64,000 bases of DNA from Dryas octopetala. Its lineage: Eukaryota; Streptophyta; Magnoliopsida; Rosales; Rosaceae. Below, piece by piece: positions 46,111 through 56,955 of the stretch. The translations under genes were made by a program, and so were the position numbers. A model generated the notes under the pieces. It saw only the letters and a list, made by a program, of their open reading frames with translations. It ran no database searches and had not been told where the DNA came from. The first letter of the stretch is position 1. Each line of letters starts with the position of its first letter. The stretch is taken from contig OY992839.1 of the NCBI GenBank assembly GCA_963921425.1, positions 14,425,409 through 14,489,408 of the forward strand. The letters are read 5' to 3'.

Positions 46111-47021
46111 GTACTATAATAAAGAGAACACTCATTCATTAGGTATGAAATGTTAAATTTACCACACTAAGTGGGAGAATTTGATTTCCTTCATAAAAAG
46201 GCAAGTGACGATATATATATATTTTTTTGGCTTATTCGTGTAAAGGCTCCTTGAAAGTACCTTTTATTCTCACTTTACCCCTTTAAACTTTAATCTTCTC
46301 ACTTTGTCTCCCGAACTTTACAAACTCTTTCAGTAAATCATATTTCGTCAAGTCTCCGCATACACCAAAAAAAAAAAAAAGTTGCATACACCAACAATCT
46401 GCGCATGGAGAATGAAATTCTGAATATAAATAGATATTTCAATAACGTCCTTGCACAATGGAAACATATGCTTCTTTTCGACCTTCAATTTGGCTAAAAG
46501 AAAACTCTTTCTATTATCTTGGCAGACTTCCTAATTGTAGGAAGGCAGCAGCGCTCTGTAGCCTCTGTTTACCTTACCAAGAAGCTATGTTCTCTTATAT
46601 CCAATTAGAACTATGAGAAGATTACTGAATTGATTTCAAATATTGTATTAGCCAACATGAATATCCACATAAATAAGAAAAGAAAAGAAAGACTCAAAAG
46701 ATATTAACTCAAGACCACATACATAAGTAACTCTATCCCAAAATTGAATTGAACAATTCCATTAAGTTGATTCTCAAAACTAAAAACATTGATTCCTTTT
46801 CCAAGGTTAAAGCAAAACTCATAGTGAGTCGGTCCAAAGGGTTCCTACAGTTTGGGGGTTCCTTGAAGTTCATCTGACCAAAACATGCCTACTTTCCTTA
46901 ACATGGCAAAAGCCAGGCATGGCTAAACATCAAGAATAAGTATACAGCGTGTACAAAACAATGGCTATGAATCAGGAGCACAAAAAGAAAAATTTGGCAG
47001 CCAAGCACTTCTCAAATAAAT

Positions 47022-50000
47022 TCAGCATGCACAACCACCTCTTTGATCAGACTCTGAAACAGCCTCAGGGATGCCCTGGAAATATCTGCAATTAAAAAAA
47101 CAATGATCAAAAAGCAGGGTAAAAAAAGCTCCAGAATCTGAACAGACCAGCATGCAACAATAATAGCACAAACATGTAGATACATTGTAGATGGAAAGGT
47201 GGAGACACTGTAAGGGTATGGAAGGCGGGGACATTGTAAGGTGATGGAAAGACGGGGGGCACTGTAAGGTGATGGAAACACGGAGACACTGTAAGGTGAT
47301 GGAAACACGGGGGACACTGTAAGGTGATGGAAAGACGGGGACACTGTAGGTGATGGAAAGACGGGGACACTGTAAGGAGATGGAAGGACGGGGACACTGT
47401 AAGGAGATGGAAGGACGGGGACACTGTAAGGAGATGGAAAGGCAGGGAAACTATAAGGTGATGGAAAGGCAGGGAAACTATAAGGTGATGGAAAGGCAGG
47501 GACACTATAAGGTGATGGAAAGGCGGGGACACTGTAAGGTGATGGAAAGGTTTTCAAGTTCTAAGGGGAAAATTTCATCAAATCATATCCTTATCAATCT
47601 AGAAAACAAGCCTTTTGATGTTCCCTCTTATCCAATTCTTGTCTCTATAATGTTATGAAAGAATCCTAGAAGATAATGATCAGATGTGCAAAACACCTCT
47701 GGCTATTATTACCCACGAGATTACTAATCAATTCTAAGGAGAACATCTATTAGGTTTATATCCTTCATTTCGTAAAAGTGATGCTTTAAAGAATACTAGA
47801 AACTACCTTCAGTGCGAAAAATATCAATTTTCCTTCTATTTCTTATCCATGTACTATTGCAAGATTACGATCACATGTGCTATAGAGCATTATCAATGTA
47901 CAGTGCACAAGTGGCTTCAAACAGAACAAATGCTCACTTCTGAATCTGAAGTAGCTGATGAACCCAAATATTTTCTGAACATACAACTTTGCATACTCCA
48001 GAATATCACTAGCATATAATAAAGATTGAAAACAATATGTCAGTCCTCAATCTAAACTTACATGTCCTGTTCGTGTTCATTTGCAAGAGCAGACTTTGCA
48101 ATACAAAGGAATGCAGCATCAACATTGTAATCTTCTTTTGCTGATGTCTCAAAGTAAGGTATGTTCCCCTTTGATGCGCACCACTCCCTTGCTTTCTTCT
48201 CAGAAACCTGTAAGATAATAATTAGAATAATGTATCATGGAAAAAAAAGAATTGTGGCCTGCACTGCAATTGTGTATCCTTACCACACGACTATTTCCAC
48301 CATCAATATCAATCTTGTTACCAAGCAATATAAACGGAAATGTCTTGGGATTGGGAGGGTTGGCCTGGGAGACAATGAGAATGGAAACGACGTAAGAAAT
48401 CTAAGCCAAAAGATAAGCATTTTCTGAGAAACAAAATTCAAATTACAGGATTGTAAGCAAACTGCTTGGGCATGAAAAGTATATTTACAACTTTCAGAAC
48501 TGCTTAGGTACTCCTTTATCAAGCTACTGCATTTTATCAACTAAATAAATGTAGGGGGAAACAAGGAAATCAAAATCAGCCCAGTATGAGAAACTATGAA
48601 GAAACTGCTGACAACTTACACCAGATTATTCCAAAAAGGTCCTACAGGGATGATGCCTTAACTTTCTTCTGTTTTTTATTTGGATACTTTATGAATTAAT
48701 CAAAGCAAGAGTAAAACTCTAATGCACAGGAGTTGCAAAAGAAACTGTTAAAGACGTCTTTAAAATTGAAGAATAAAGAGAAAGGCAGCCTTAAGTCCTC
48801 CAATTGTAAAGCAAACATGAGAATCAGCTGTCTCTCTCCTTTCAAATTCACCACACAACGTATCACAGAACAGCATTCAGAAATCAGAATCACAGTACTG
48901 TTCTGCTTTCCAGCAAGCTAAGATTTAACAACTGACTTGAGCATCAGCCAATGAACCCCAAAAGTGGCATAACTTATCTTTATTGCTTAAATGGAAATCC
49001 CCATCTGCAAGTAATCTCTCTACAAATTCTTTTAACTGACACAAGAAATGAGTGACAGAAGTTAGATAAGCAACCTGTACTCCTCCCTCCATGAGCATCT
49101 CCTTCTTGCATAAGGAGTATAGATACCCCAAGAGAGGTTCTTATAGATTGCTTGTGTACTTGAGAAGAAAAATACTATTGAATTATCTAGAAAGCCAAAG
49201 AGAGAAAGGGAGAGGGAAGAGAGGTGAAATATGAGAGAGGGAAAAGAGTATGAAGAATAGAAAAAATTAAAGCTAATAACGTTTTGAAATTGTTTTTAGT
49301 TTATATTTTAGAAACTATTATACTTCCTGTCTGCTTACTCTCTCTCTCTCTCGCTCTCTCTCTCTCTCTAATTAAAAACGAAAACCAATAAACACAAATG
49401 TTATCAAATGAGCTCTAATAATCACAAGGCAGTACAAAAATCAATTACACAATCCTAAGCTCTAAATTCTCTCTCTTCCATACCCCGTATTAATTCTTCA
49501 ATCTATAAAAACCCTAGAACTCAAATTTTTGTTTTTACTTAAGCAGCCACCCTGAGATAAACAAAAGTAGCTCACTATTAATCAAATTTCTCAGCAAGCA
49601 GTACAAGCTAAAGTAATACATAACTGACATTACTTTCCATAAAATAATAATATTTCCATTGTGTCAATGCTGCCAGTAAACACTCCCAAGGTTTTTTGTC
49701 ATACCATATGATTGATTGAATAGTGAATAACTAAGAAACACAGTCTGCAGTTAACACTGCTGGCCAGCCACCATTGCAGTAATATATATTTATAAAAACA
49801 TAACGTACTATATACCCAGATGATATGCAACTAACTTTCAAATCACTCAAAACATTATATGTGTGTGTGTGTGTGTGTGTCAGACAGTTTATCATATTCT
49901 GTTACCAGGTAGTTAATACTGAGCACTCACATATGTTTCCAACTAATAATGGTCCAAACTGAGAGTGTGGCAAGAAAAAATAACTAAATATAAATAAATA

Positions 50001-50867
50001 TATACAGAATCAAGAAAGGCAGCAATCCAAACCTGCTTAAGAAACTCTTCATGCCAATTCTCAAGAGTATCAAAGGACTTCATTACATTAACATCATAAA
50101 CTAGAACGCAGCAATCCGCCCCTCTATAGAATGCAACTCCAAGACTTTGAAATCTTTCCTGGCCAGCTGTGTCCCAAATCTACCAACGAAACAAAGGAAA
50201 AACCCGTAAATTAGCACTGAAATTAACCTAAGTTAAAAAAAAATAGAAAACTGAAATACCATTGAACTAGAAAACCCACTTGTAGAGTGACAAGCCTGTC
50301 GTCAATTTGGAGTTCTTTCGTGACAAAATCGGCCCCTATTGTAGCTTTATACTGTTGACTAAACTTCTTATGCACATATCTAAGTAATTAGTTAAAGAAC
50401 CATAAAGACTAGCAACAAAAAAAACAACAATATATACACCGATACCTCTTTAATATAACAATGCGCACATGTTGGCCATAACAATGTTAAGCTAAACTAA
50501 AATTCATGTACATTAAACAGAATGTGCCAAGAAAATTATACATTCATCAAAAGAAAACACTCACATTGAGATAATAGATTTCAGAGATCGCATGAAATCT
50601 TGAAAATATACAAATCCAACCCAAAAATTGAAAAAAATAATTAAAAAAGCCGAAAATAATCTCACAGATCCTGAAGGATACTGGTTCATCAACGACGTCT
50701 TGCCAACCCTAACATGAGGAAAAAAAAAAAACTGAAAATTAATAATTATTCTGTAGATATATAAAATATGTATGTAAATGTTGCCGCTTGTGAAAATTAG
50801 AAACCCTAACGTACCCACTGTCGCCGAGAACGATGACCTTGAGCAAGGTTCGTCTACGCAATGACAT
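47022..50867 (-). CDS. RABG3: RAB7-type small GTPase (RABG3 group)
   Basis: Seven exons on the minus strand: 50867-50815, 50708-50682, 50379-50280, 50179-50033, 48364-48284, 48207-48062, 47085-47022. They sum to 618 nt with phases agreeing (205 aa). G1 is GDSGVGKTS (residues 15-23), split by intron 1. Switch I is [10 protein letters not shown]3 [10 protein letters not shown]4 [10 protein letters not shown]5 ETSAKE. The C-terminus RGGCAC is the CXC prenylation signal. [20 protein letters not shown] and [12 protein letters not shown] are typical of plant RAB7/RABG3. These GTPases act on late endosomes and the tonoplast. Exon 2 is only 27 nt. Intron 6 (47086-48061) carries a 27-bp minisatellite. 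All catalytic motifs are intact. Confidence 0.96.
47190..47545. repeat. 27-bp minisatellite in the last RAB7 intron
   Basis: About 13.4 copies of a 27-bp unit close to gtgatggaaagacggggaca plus ctgtaag. Variants cluster: the right-hand copies share ggcagggaaactataag, the middle ones gagatggaaggacgg. Because 27 is a multiple of three, several frames stay open on both strands; these are artefacts of the repeat. Confidence 0.95.
48365..50032 (-). other. Large RAB7 intron 4
   Basis: A 1.67-kb intron between the exon ending HEEFLKQ and the one starting ANPPNPKTF. It contains a (TC)n patch at 49340-49368 and a (TG)n run at 49860-49881. No other feature is visible. Confidence 0.8.
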
Positions 50868-51470
50868 GGCGGTGGTTTTAATTTTGATGCGGGAATCAGA
50901 AAAAGCGATATTTTCCACTTTAGACCGAAATAGATATATACATAACGAAGGTGTTCATTGGTTCGCTCGTGTCCGTTTCTCAATTTTCGTTCTTTCTTAC
51001 TCTTTTTTTTTTTTTTTTTTTTTTCTTTCAGGAAAAGAAAGAGAGAGAAAGTGAAAGAAAAAAGGGGCGCCAATTTCGATCGCTTCCTTTGTTTCCTCTG
51101 TTTTAATTTTTTCGTTTTTGGAATTATGGACCCTCTGGCCGTACTACAGCAAGCAATAGAATACAGAGTGCTAGGTGACATTATATTAGAAATAAATTGG
51201 GGTCCCACTTATCCACAAAACAAAAGTTGTTAAGGTGGCACCCATGGGCGGACCTACCCTATGCCTAAACGAGCAATGCTTTCCACGAAAAAGGGTTAAA
51301 ATTGGCTTTCCACTTTTCAAGTTTAGGTGATTTTTTACTTTGTATTCTGCAATTTAGACCCCAAAGTTACTTCTTTATTTTCAATGTTAGCTATTTTTTA
51401 TTTTAATCTTAATCGTAGTAAACTAAGAAGCACAAATACATATATGAATACATGAATATGACACGATATG
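50868..51470 (-). promoter_or_regulatory. RAB7 promoter and leader region
   Basis: Immediately upstream of the RAB7 ATG are a purine/pyrimidine-rich leader, a T-run at 51003-51024 and GA-rich sequence (51025-51062). On the plus strand a short frame from 51126 encodes MDPLAVLQQAIEYRVLGDII and stops after 36 codons. It could be the start of a divergent transcript, but nothing downstream supports it. Confidence 0.4.
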
Positions 51471-51480
51471 ATATATAAAT

Positions 51481-52580
51481 AGGCTTAATTATCGATTTAC
51501 CACTCAAAATTATAACTCATTCCCACTTTACCATCTGAAAGTTTTTTTGTCCTAGATTACCACCTATAACTTACATCTGTGTCCCATTTTACCTTGTTCC
51601 GTCAACAATTCCGTTAATGCTGACGTGGCGCGCTGGATGTGCGCCACGTGTCACATCTTTTTTGTATTTTTTTATTTTTTTGATTTTTCTATTTTTATAA
51701 ACTTTGAAAATTAATTAAAAATAGCTCCGAACTTAGAAAAATACACGGAAAATTCCTACCGACTTGTCTTAATTAGTACTAATTTACTATGGGGTCAAAA
51801 TGCCAATTTTCCCTCTAAAAATTTCCAAAAAATTTGAAAAATCCAAATTTATTTCTAGAAAATTAAAATACTCTAGACTCTTTGAAAATTCATAGAATAA
51901 TCTCCCGAACTCCAAAAAATATGAGGCCTGCACCGTTAGTCTTCTAAAAACTAACATTACCTTTCTCGTGAACACTTGCTACCCAAAAGACCTCTCGGTT
52001 TTAGAGAAAAATAAAATTCCCTACAAAATAAATTCTAGAAAAATTCTAAAATTTCTGTAAAGTCTCGAAATAATTCTCTAAAACAAGCTTATGGTAATTT
52101 TTCAAAATATTTTTGAGAATTTGTCCAAGAGTTTACGAAAATTTTAGAATTTATTTAATAGAGGAAATTTATTTTAATTTTTTAGAAATAAATTTGGACT
52201 TTCTAATTTTTTTGAAAATTTTTAGAGGGCAAATTGGTAATTTAACCTTATAGAAAATTAGTGCTAGTCAAGACGAGTCCGTAGGAATTTTTCGTGTATT
52301 TTTTTGAGTTCGGAGCTATTTTTAATGAATTTTCAAAGTTTATAAAAATAAAAAAATAAAAAAATGCGAAAAAATAAAAAAAAATGTGACACGTGGCGCA
52401 CATTTAGCGCGCCACGTCAGCATTAACGGCCAGATCGTCAGCATTAACGGAATTGTTGACGGAACAAGGTAAAATGGGACACGGATGTAAGTTACAGGTG
52501 GTAATCTGAGATAAAAAAATTTTCAGGTGGTAAAGTGGGAATGAGTTACAGTTTTGGGTGATAAATCGATAATTAAGCCT
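51481..52580. mobile_element. 1.1-kb foldback element with ~400-bp inverted arms
   Basis: The left end aggcttaattatcgatttac (51481) and right end ataaatcgataattaagcct (52580) are inverted copies. Pairing continues inward through ttaacggaattgttgac, the cacgtgtcac motif, aactttgaaaatt, agctccgaac, and tttagagggcaaattgg, to about 51870 on the left and 52160 on the right. The 8-bp direct repeat atataaat flanks the element (51473-51480 and 52581-52588), consistent with a target duplication. Each arm has a CACGTG core (51645-51650; 52390-52395). No coding capacity. It sits about 600 bp upstream of the RAB7 start. Confidence 0.9.
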
Positions 52581-52727
52581 ATATAAATATGATGGGTTTT
52601 CAAAAACTAAGTGGTTGTTCGTTAACCTTTTACGGAGCCCATTTTCATTTTACGAAAACAAAATGAGACTAGAAACACATTCGGTGGTCCACTTTGCAAA
52701 ACACGAGAAATTGGTCAAGAAAACAAA

Positions 52728-53097
52728 GAGTTAATTACACTTACACCCCCTGAAGTTTATCGTCTTTTCACATACACCCCCTAGGATTTAAAAAATTACA
52801 CATACACCCATTGAGATTTCAAAATTATTGCATATAACCCCCTACAAGAGAAAAAAATAAATAAACAAAAGAGAAAATATTTGTATTGAGGTTGGACTTT
52901 ACACTTTGAGTAATCTTATTAGGCCATTTAACCCCTTAGCATGTATTTTTGCATAATTTCTCATCATTTTTTGCTCACTATAGGGGGTTATATGTAACAG
53001 TTTTGAAACCTCAAGGGGCGTATGTGTAATTATTGAAACCTCAGGGGGTGTATGTGAAAACACAATAAACCTCAGGGGGTGTAAGTGTAATTAACTC
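52728..53097. mobile_element. 370-bp foldback MITE with ~115-bp arms
   Basis: gagttaattacacttacacc at 52728 is mirrored by ggtgtaagtgtaattaactc ending at 53097. Each arm repeats a short theme (cataccccct / agggggtgtatgtg) three times. The interior is AT-rich and non-coding. A target duplication could not be fixed because of A-rich flanks. Confidence 0.85.
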
Positions 53098-53720
53098 AAA
53101 AAACAAATTCAAATTTTACCCTTTTAGTTTGAAAATAGTCAAATGATGTTTCCGTATTTTCAAACTCCAATTTACTAAAATGCATGATGCGTTTTAGAAA
53201 AAAGGGAAAATACGGAATTCTCTTTTCACGTAGGGTTGACAATTTTTCTAACAAACCCAATCCCTGCGGGAACACATCCCGAATGGGACGTGGATGGGGA
53301 TATCACTCCCCACCCTATACCAGCTTCATTTTCTCGTTTAATATTTTACATATTTGTCTATATTATCTTTTTAGTTTTAGCTTAATTTTTGTTTGTCTTT
53401 TAAGTTTGGAAAATTTAATTAAATAACTTATTTTCATCAAACTTAAGCTATTTTGACCCAATTATCAAATACTTACTTTTCTAACCCTTTCACTTTTTTT
53501 GAGACCAAAATACCCATCTATATAGGGGATATGTTGACTGGGAATTCCACAAGTCGATTAGATAGTCCACTCTTCTCCAGTTCTCCCCAATCTCCATGCC
53601 GCAGAGACATCGCCAGACCAATCGGAATCACCTGATCGCCATATTTAAACATCGACCTTGAAGAATATACGCAACCAACGTTGAATATACAAACCCTAGA
53701 ATTTGATTGTCCTCTTCGTG
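53098..53720. other. Spacer and possible leader of the DUF1985 element
   Basis: No gene is supported to about 53500. At 53530-53720 the composition becomes balanced, and gtgcgaag|gtaatc at about 53724 resembles a leader-exon donor that could join the acceptor ccaacag before 54210. Confidence 0.35.
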
Positions 53721-54209
53721 CGAAGGTAATCCTGCGAATCAATCGTTTTTTATTCCTCTTGTTTTCCCATATCCATTATTTGCGAGCTTACGTACAATTG
53801 AAGAACACGCGAAGGAAGTATGATTGCTAGGGATAACTACATATTTACATGAAATTTTTTTGGGTTCCACTTTAATAGAGTTTAGGCTCTGTTTTATACA
53901 ATTAATTATGTTAACTTCTAAGGGATTTTAGAATTGGTGTTTTATACTTTTAAGCATTGAATAGTATTTAATAGTATATGCTGCAGTATTCAAAAGTATC
54001 TGCTTCAGCATTCGATAATTTCAGCTGCTACAACATTCGATAATTTCTGTTGCAACACTTTACAGTATGTACAGTATGTGCTACAACACATATCGTCAAA
54101 GTGCTATTGCAAGAGCTTTATAATCATATATACATATGTATGTGAATTTATTGTGAGTTTGGTTTGATACTGGGTTTAATTTTCACTATTTTCATGGCTT
54201 TTCCAACAG

Positions 54210-56937
54210 ATGTCAAGCGGCATAACTTACCAGCTAAAACATAACTGTCCTCCCCGCCCGGCCAGAATTTCCAGTCACTCGTTTGTAAGAGATTGTTTGC
54301 GGAACATCAGAAATAAGTTTATCCCAGAGCAATTGGAGAGGTTTAAAGCATCTCCTTTCGGGCAGTTTCTGGACATTGGGGAGAGTTTGAAGTTTAGTGG
54401 GCTTCTTCTCTATTTGTTGCTTTTACGGAAGGCAACGTCGGAAAATGACCATGAGGATGGAATGGTCATAAAGTTTAACAATAGCCAAGTGTTAAGGTTC
54501 GGCAAGAAGCAATTTGCCCTAATCACGGGTCTACATTTTGGGAGCAAACCTTCAATAGATTGGAACGATGACGAACCAATCAAAGAAATAGACCGAAGGT
54601 GCCCTTTGAAGGGAGCTTATTTTAGGAATTCAAAATCCATTATCAAACTGGATTTAGAGGTCATGTTTACTTCCTGCCAAAATGAAGATGATACATACAA
54701 ATTGAGGCTGGTGTACTTCATCCATTTTGTTTTGCTGGGGAAGCAGAGAAACAACCATATTCAAAAGAGGTTTTTTATGCTCGTTGAGAATGATGAGGCA
54801 TTTTTTAAATATCCCTTGGGGAGTCTTAGCTACGCAATGACGATCGAATCTATGCGGACCGATTAGCAGCTTCGATATGATAAGGCTGAAAGCAAGGGAT
54901 GACATATTATTGAATATCAACTTTGTGGCTTTTCCCTTGCATTCCAGGTGAACTCTTAGGCCTATCACATATTCTATACTCATAAAGCCTATGTTGTGTG
55001 ACTGAGAAATGATTTTCAAATTCTGATTAACAGGTCTGGGCGTACGAGTACATTCCGGCCATAGCTTCAAATTGAGATGCCAAAAAGGTAAACGATGTCC
55101 TCCCACGTATGGTTTGATGGACCAATGTTGGTGGAATTAGCTATAAGAAGATGATGAGCAACATACTCCCTTTTGAGGAAATGAGATCTGACTTGAAGTA
55201 TTTTGTGTAGGGCATTACATGTTTGTAATTTTGGCATCTTTTTAAAATGTGTTGACAAATTGTCAGATGTTTAGACATTAATTTGAATTTCGAGTGTGCA
55301 TGTAATTGATAGTACTTATGCTACTTATGTATTATGAAGCTTCACATGGACCTTATGGAGATTATTCCTTTGAGTTCAGAGAAGAAGCAAGCATACTGAG
55401 ATAATAGATGAGACTTAGAAAGTCAAAATCGCGCATGAATGCTAGTAAAAATGTGGCGACAAAACCTGCGAACAACCAGCCCGAGACTAAGGAGAAGGCA
55501 ACCTCCTCATTTACCATAAAATCTCAAGCAACTACTGTCAACAATCTTCCGGAGTCATCACAGGTAAGAAGCTAGATGAAGCATTTAATAAGACATTGGA
55601 CTAAATGGAATGCTTATGTAAATCTGCTAATAATCATTTTTTTGGTGCCTATGTAATTATGATAATGCCTATATAATTCGGCTAGTGCATATATATGTAA
55701 TTATGCTAATGATGCTTCTTTGGCTAGGGTGAATTGATGCAAAATCTTCTCCCGAAAATAGAGACAGCGATGGTAGGATTTAAGCAATATTTTTTGCGTG
55801 AGACTACTTCTATCATGCGTAGTGAATTTTCCAAGTTGAAGTCCAAGATATTGGCTGAAATCAGGAATGTAGATGGGGATGTATTCGGGCCAAATAATGG
55901 CTGGGTAAACGACCCAATGTGTACACCACCCACATGTTCGCATGATATCCCATCAACTGCTAATATTGGGTCTGATAAGGATGCTTGTGGGAGAACCTGG
56001 TGAAGCAGAGAATGTGAAAGAATCACTGAATGAGGATTATCTCAATTAGGAAGAGTATAATCCTATGAAGGTTGATGAGGGCTTGGATCGAGATGCTGCT
56101 GTTGAAATGAGCGGGATGCAGGGGACAAAAGAGCAACCGTCTAATCAGACATGTGTGGAAGCCCTGGCTACCAAATCCAATGTGTCTGAGGGTCTCTTGT
56201 TGGACTCCAGCAACACAATTGTAGCATACGAAGGTCCAATAGGGATGTTTGTTGCCTTGTCTCCGAAGATGGCCGGACAAGTTTGACACCAATGATGCAG
56301 GCATAGTTGGGCAGCAAAGAGCTTTAAAACCCGAGGTGTTGTTCAGCCCCTGCCCGGTGCAAACTGGTGGCGCAGACTACAATGGTGGAAATCCAGAGAA
56401 ATTTATTTTCCAAATTGCACGATCCTACACCCTTAAAATGCAGGCAAAAAATGAAAGCCAACATATGCAGCCATCAGAGGTTAAAGTTCTAGTAACACTT
56501 CAATCATGCGAAAGCTTAAGCTGTACGGAAGTGGGAATGTGGAAGCATTCAACTTAGGTACCTCACAATCATCAAGCAGCTTCTCATCCTTTTTTAGTGA
56601 GGTGTGCTAGCTGGTAAAGCCGTGTAAGAACGATGCTACACGTGTGGCGATTAGTTTAGATGATGTGTCTACTGACGCTGTGAAGGTCATTTATCCGTCA
56701 AAGTTTACAGCTAAAAGATGTAGGAGGGCCACCGGTAGAGGGCGGATAACCAAAAAACGTGCGCGATCCCTCACAACCCCATACGCCAATCCTAACAAGA
56801 AACGGATGACTGTGATTCTAAAAGGTAAGTCTCTTTGTTCAATTTCACTCAGGATTAAGGTAATAAGACTTAGATACCTTACATGCATTCTAGGTAGTTA
56901 TATTTATATTCATATGCATTTAAATGTGTTTAAATAA
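54210..56937 (+). pseudogene. DUF1985-domain protein of an Ulp1-type plant transposon (broken, 3' part missing)
   Basis: An acceptor-like ttttccaacag lies directly before the ATG at 54210. The first 218 codons give a DUF1985-like domain: FKASPFGQFLDIGESLKFSG, LLLYLLLLRKA, RFGKKQFALITGLHFGSKPS, RLVYFIHFVLLGKQ. After a frame change near 54850, SSFDMIRLKARDDILL and then (after an intron-like gap) VWAYEYIPAIASN continue the family pattern. Further pieces follow at 55490-55560, 55735-56004, 56065-56284 and 56650-56830, the last with a basic TAKRCRRATGRGRITKKRAR segment. In related elements these parts precede an Ulp1 cysteine protease. No such domain is present here, because a copia LTR begins at about 56956. 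At least two breaks are visible. It is a transposon gene, not a host gene. Confidence 0.7.
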
Positions 56938-56955
56938 TTTCGGGATTGAAAAGGA

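Larger units (their letters stand above)
43615..46980. other. Intergenic spacer with internally duplicated blocks
   Basis: No gene is supported. A ~75-bp unit (caaccaaagcattggatata and relatives) occurs twice at about 44271-44420. A longer block around 44420-44770 recurs at about 45725-46110 (gcatgtgagacctaa, gacaccttaatatatatagaattg, acacatgtcaaatttgaatt, gacacgtaaaat). Within each block the acatgtcaaatttgaattg unit is itself repeated at about 150 bp. The stretch at 44870-45040 also resembles 45470-45640. This looks like a decayed repeat, perhaps LTR-derived. Confidence 0.5.

Noticed and set aside
47012-47557. Pro/Ser-rich and Gly/Arg-rich frames of up to 181 codons on both strands
   Set aside because: They are produced by the 27-bp minisatellite, whose length is a multiple of three, inside a RAB7 intron.
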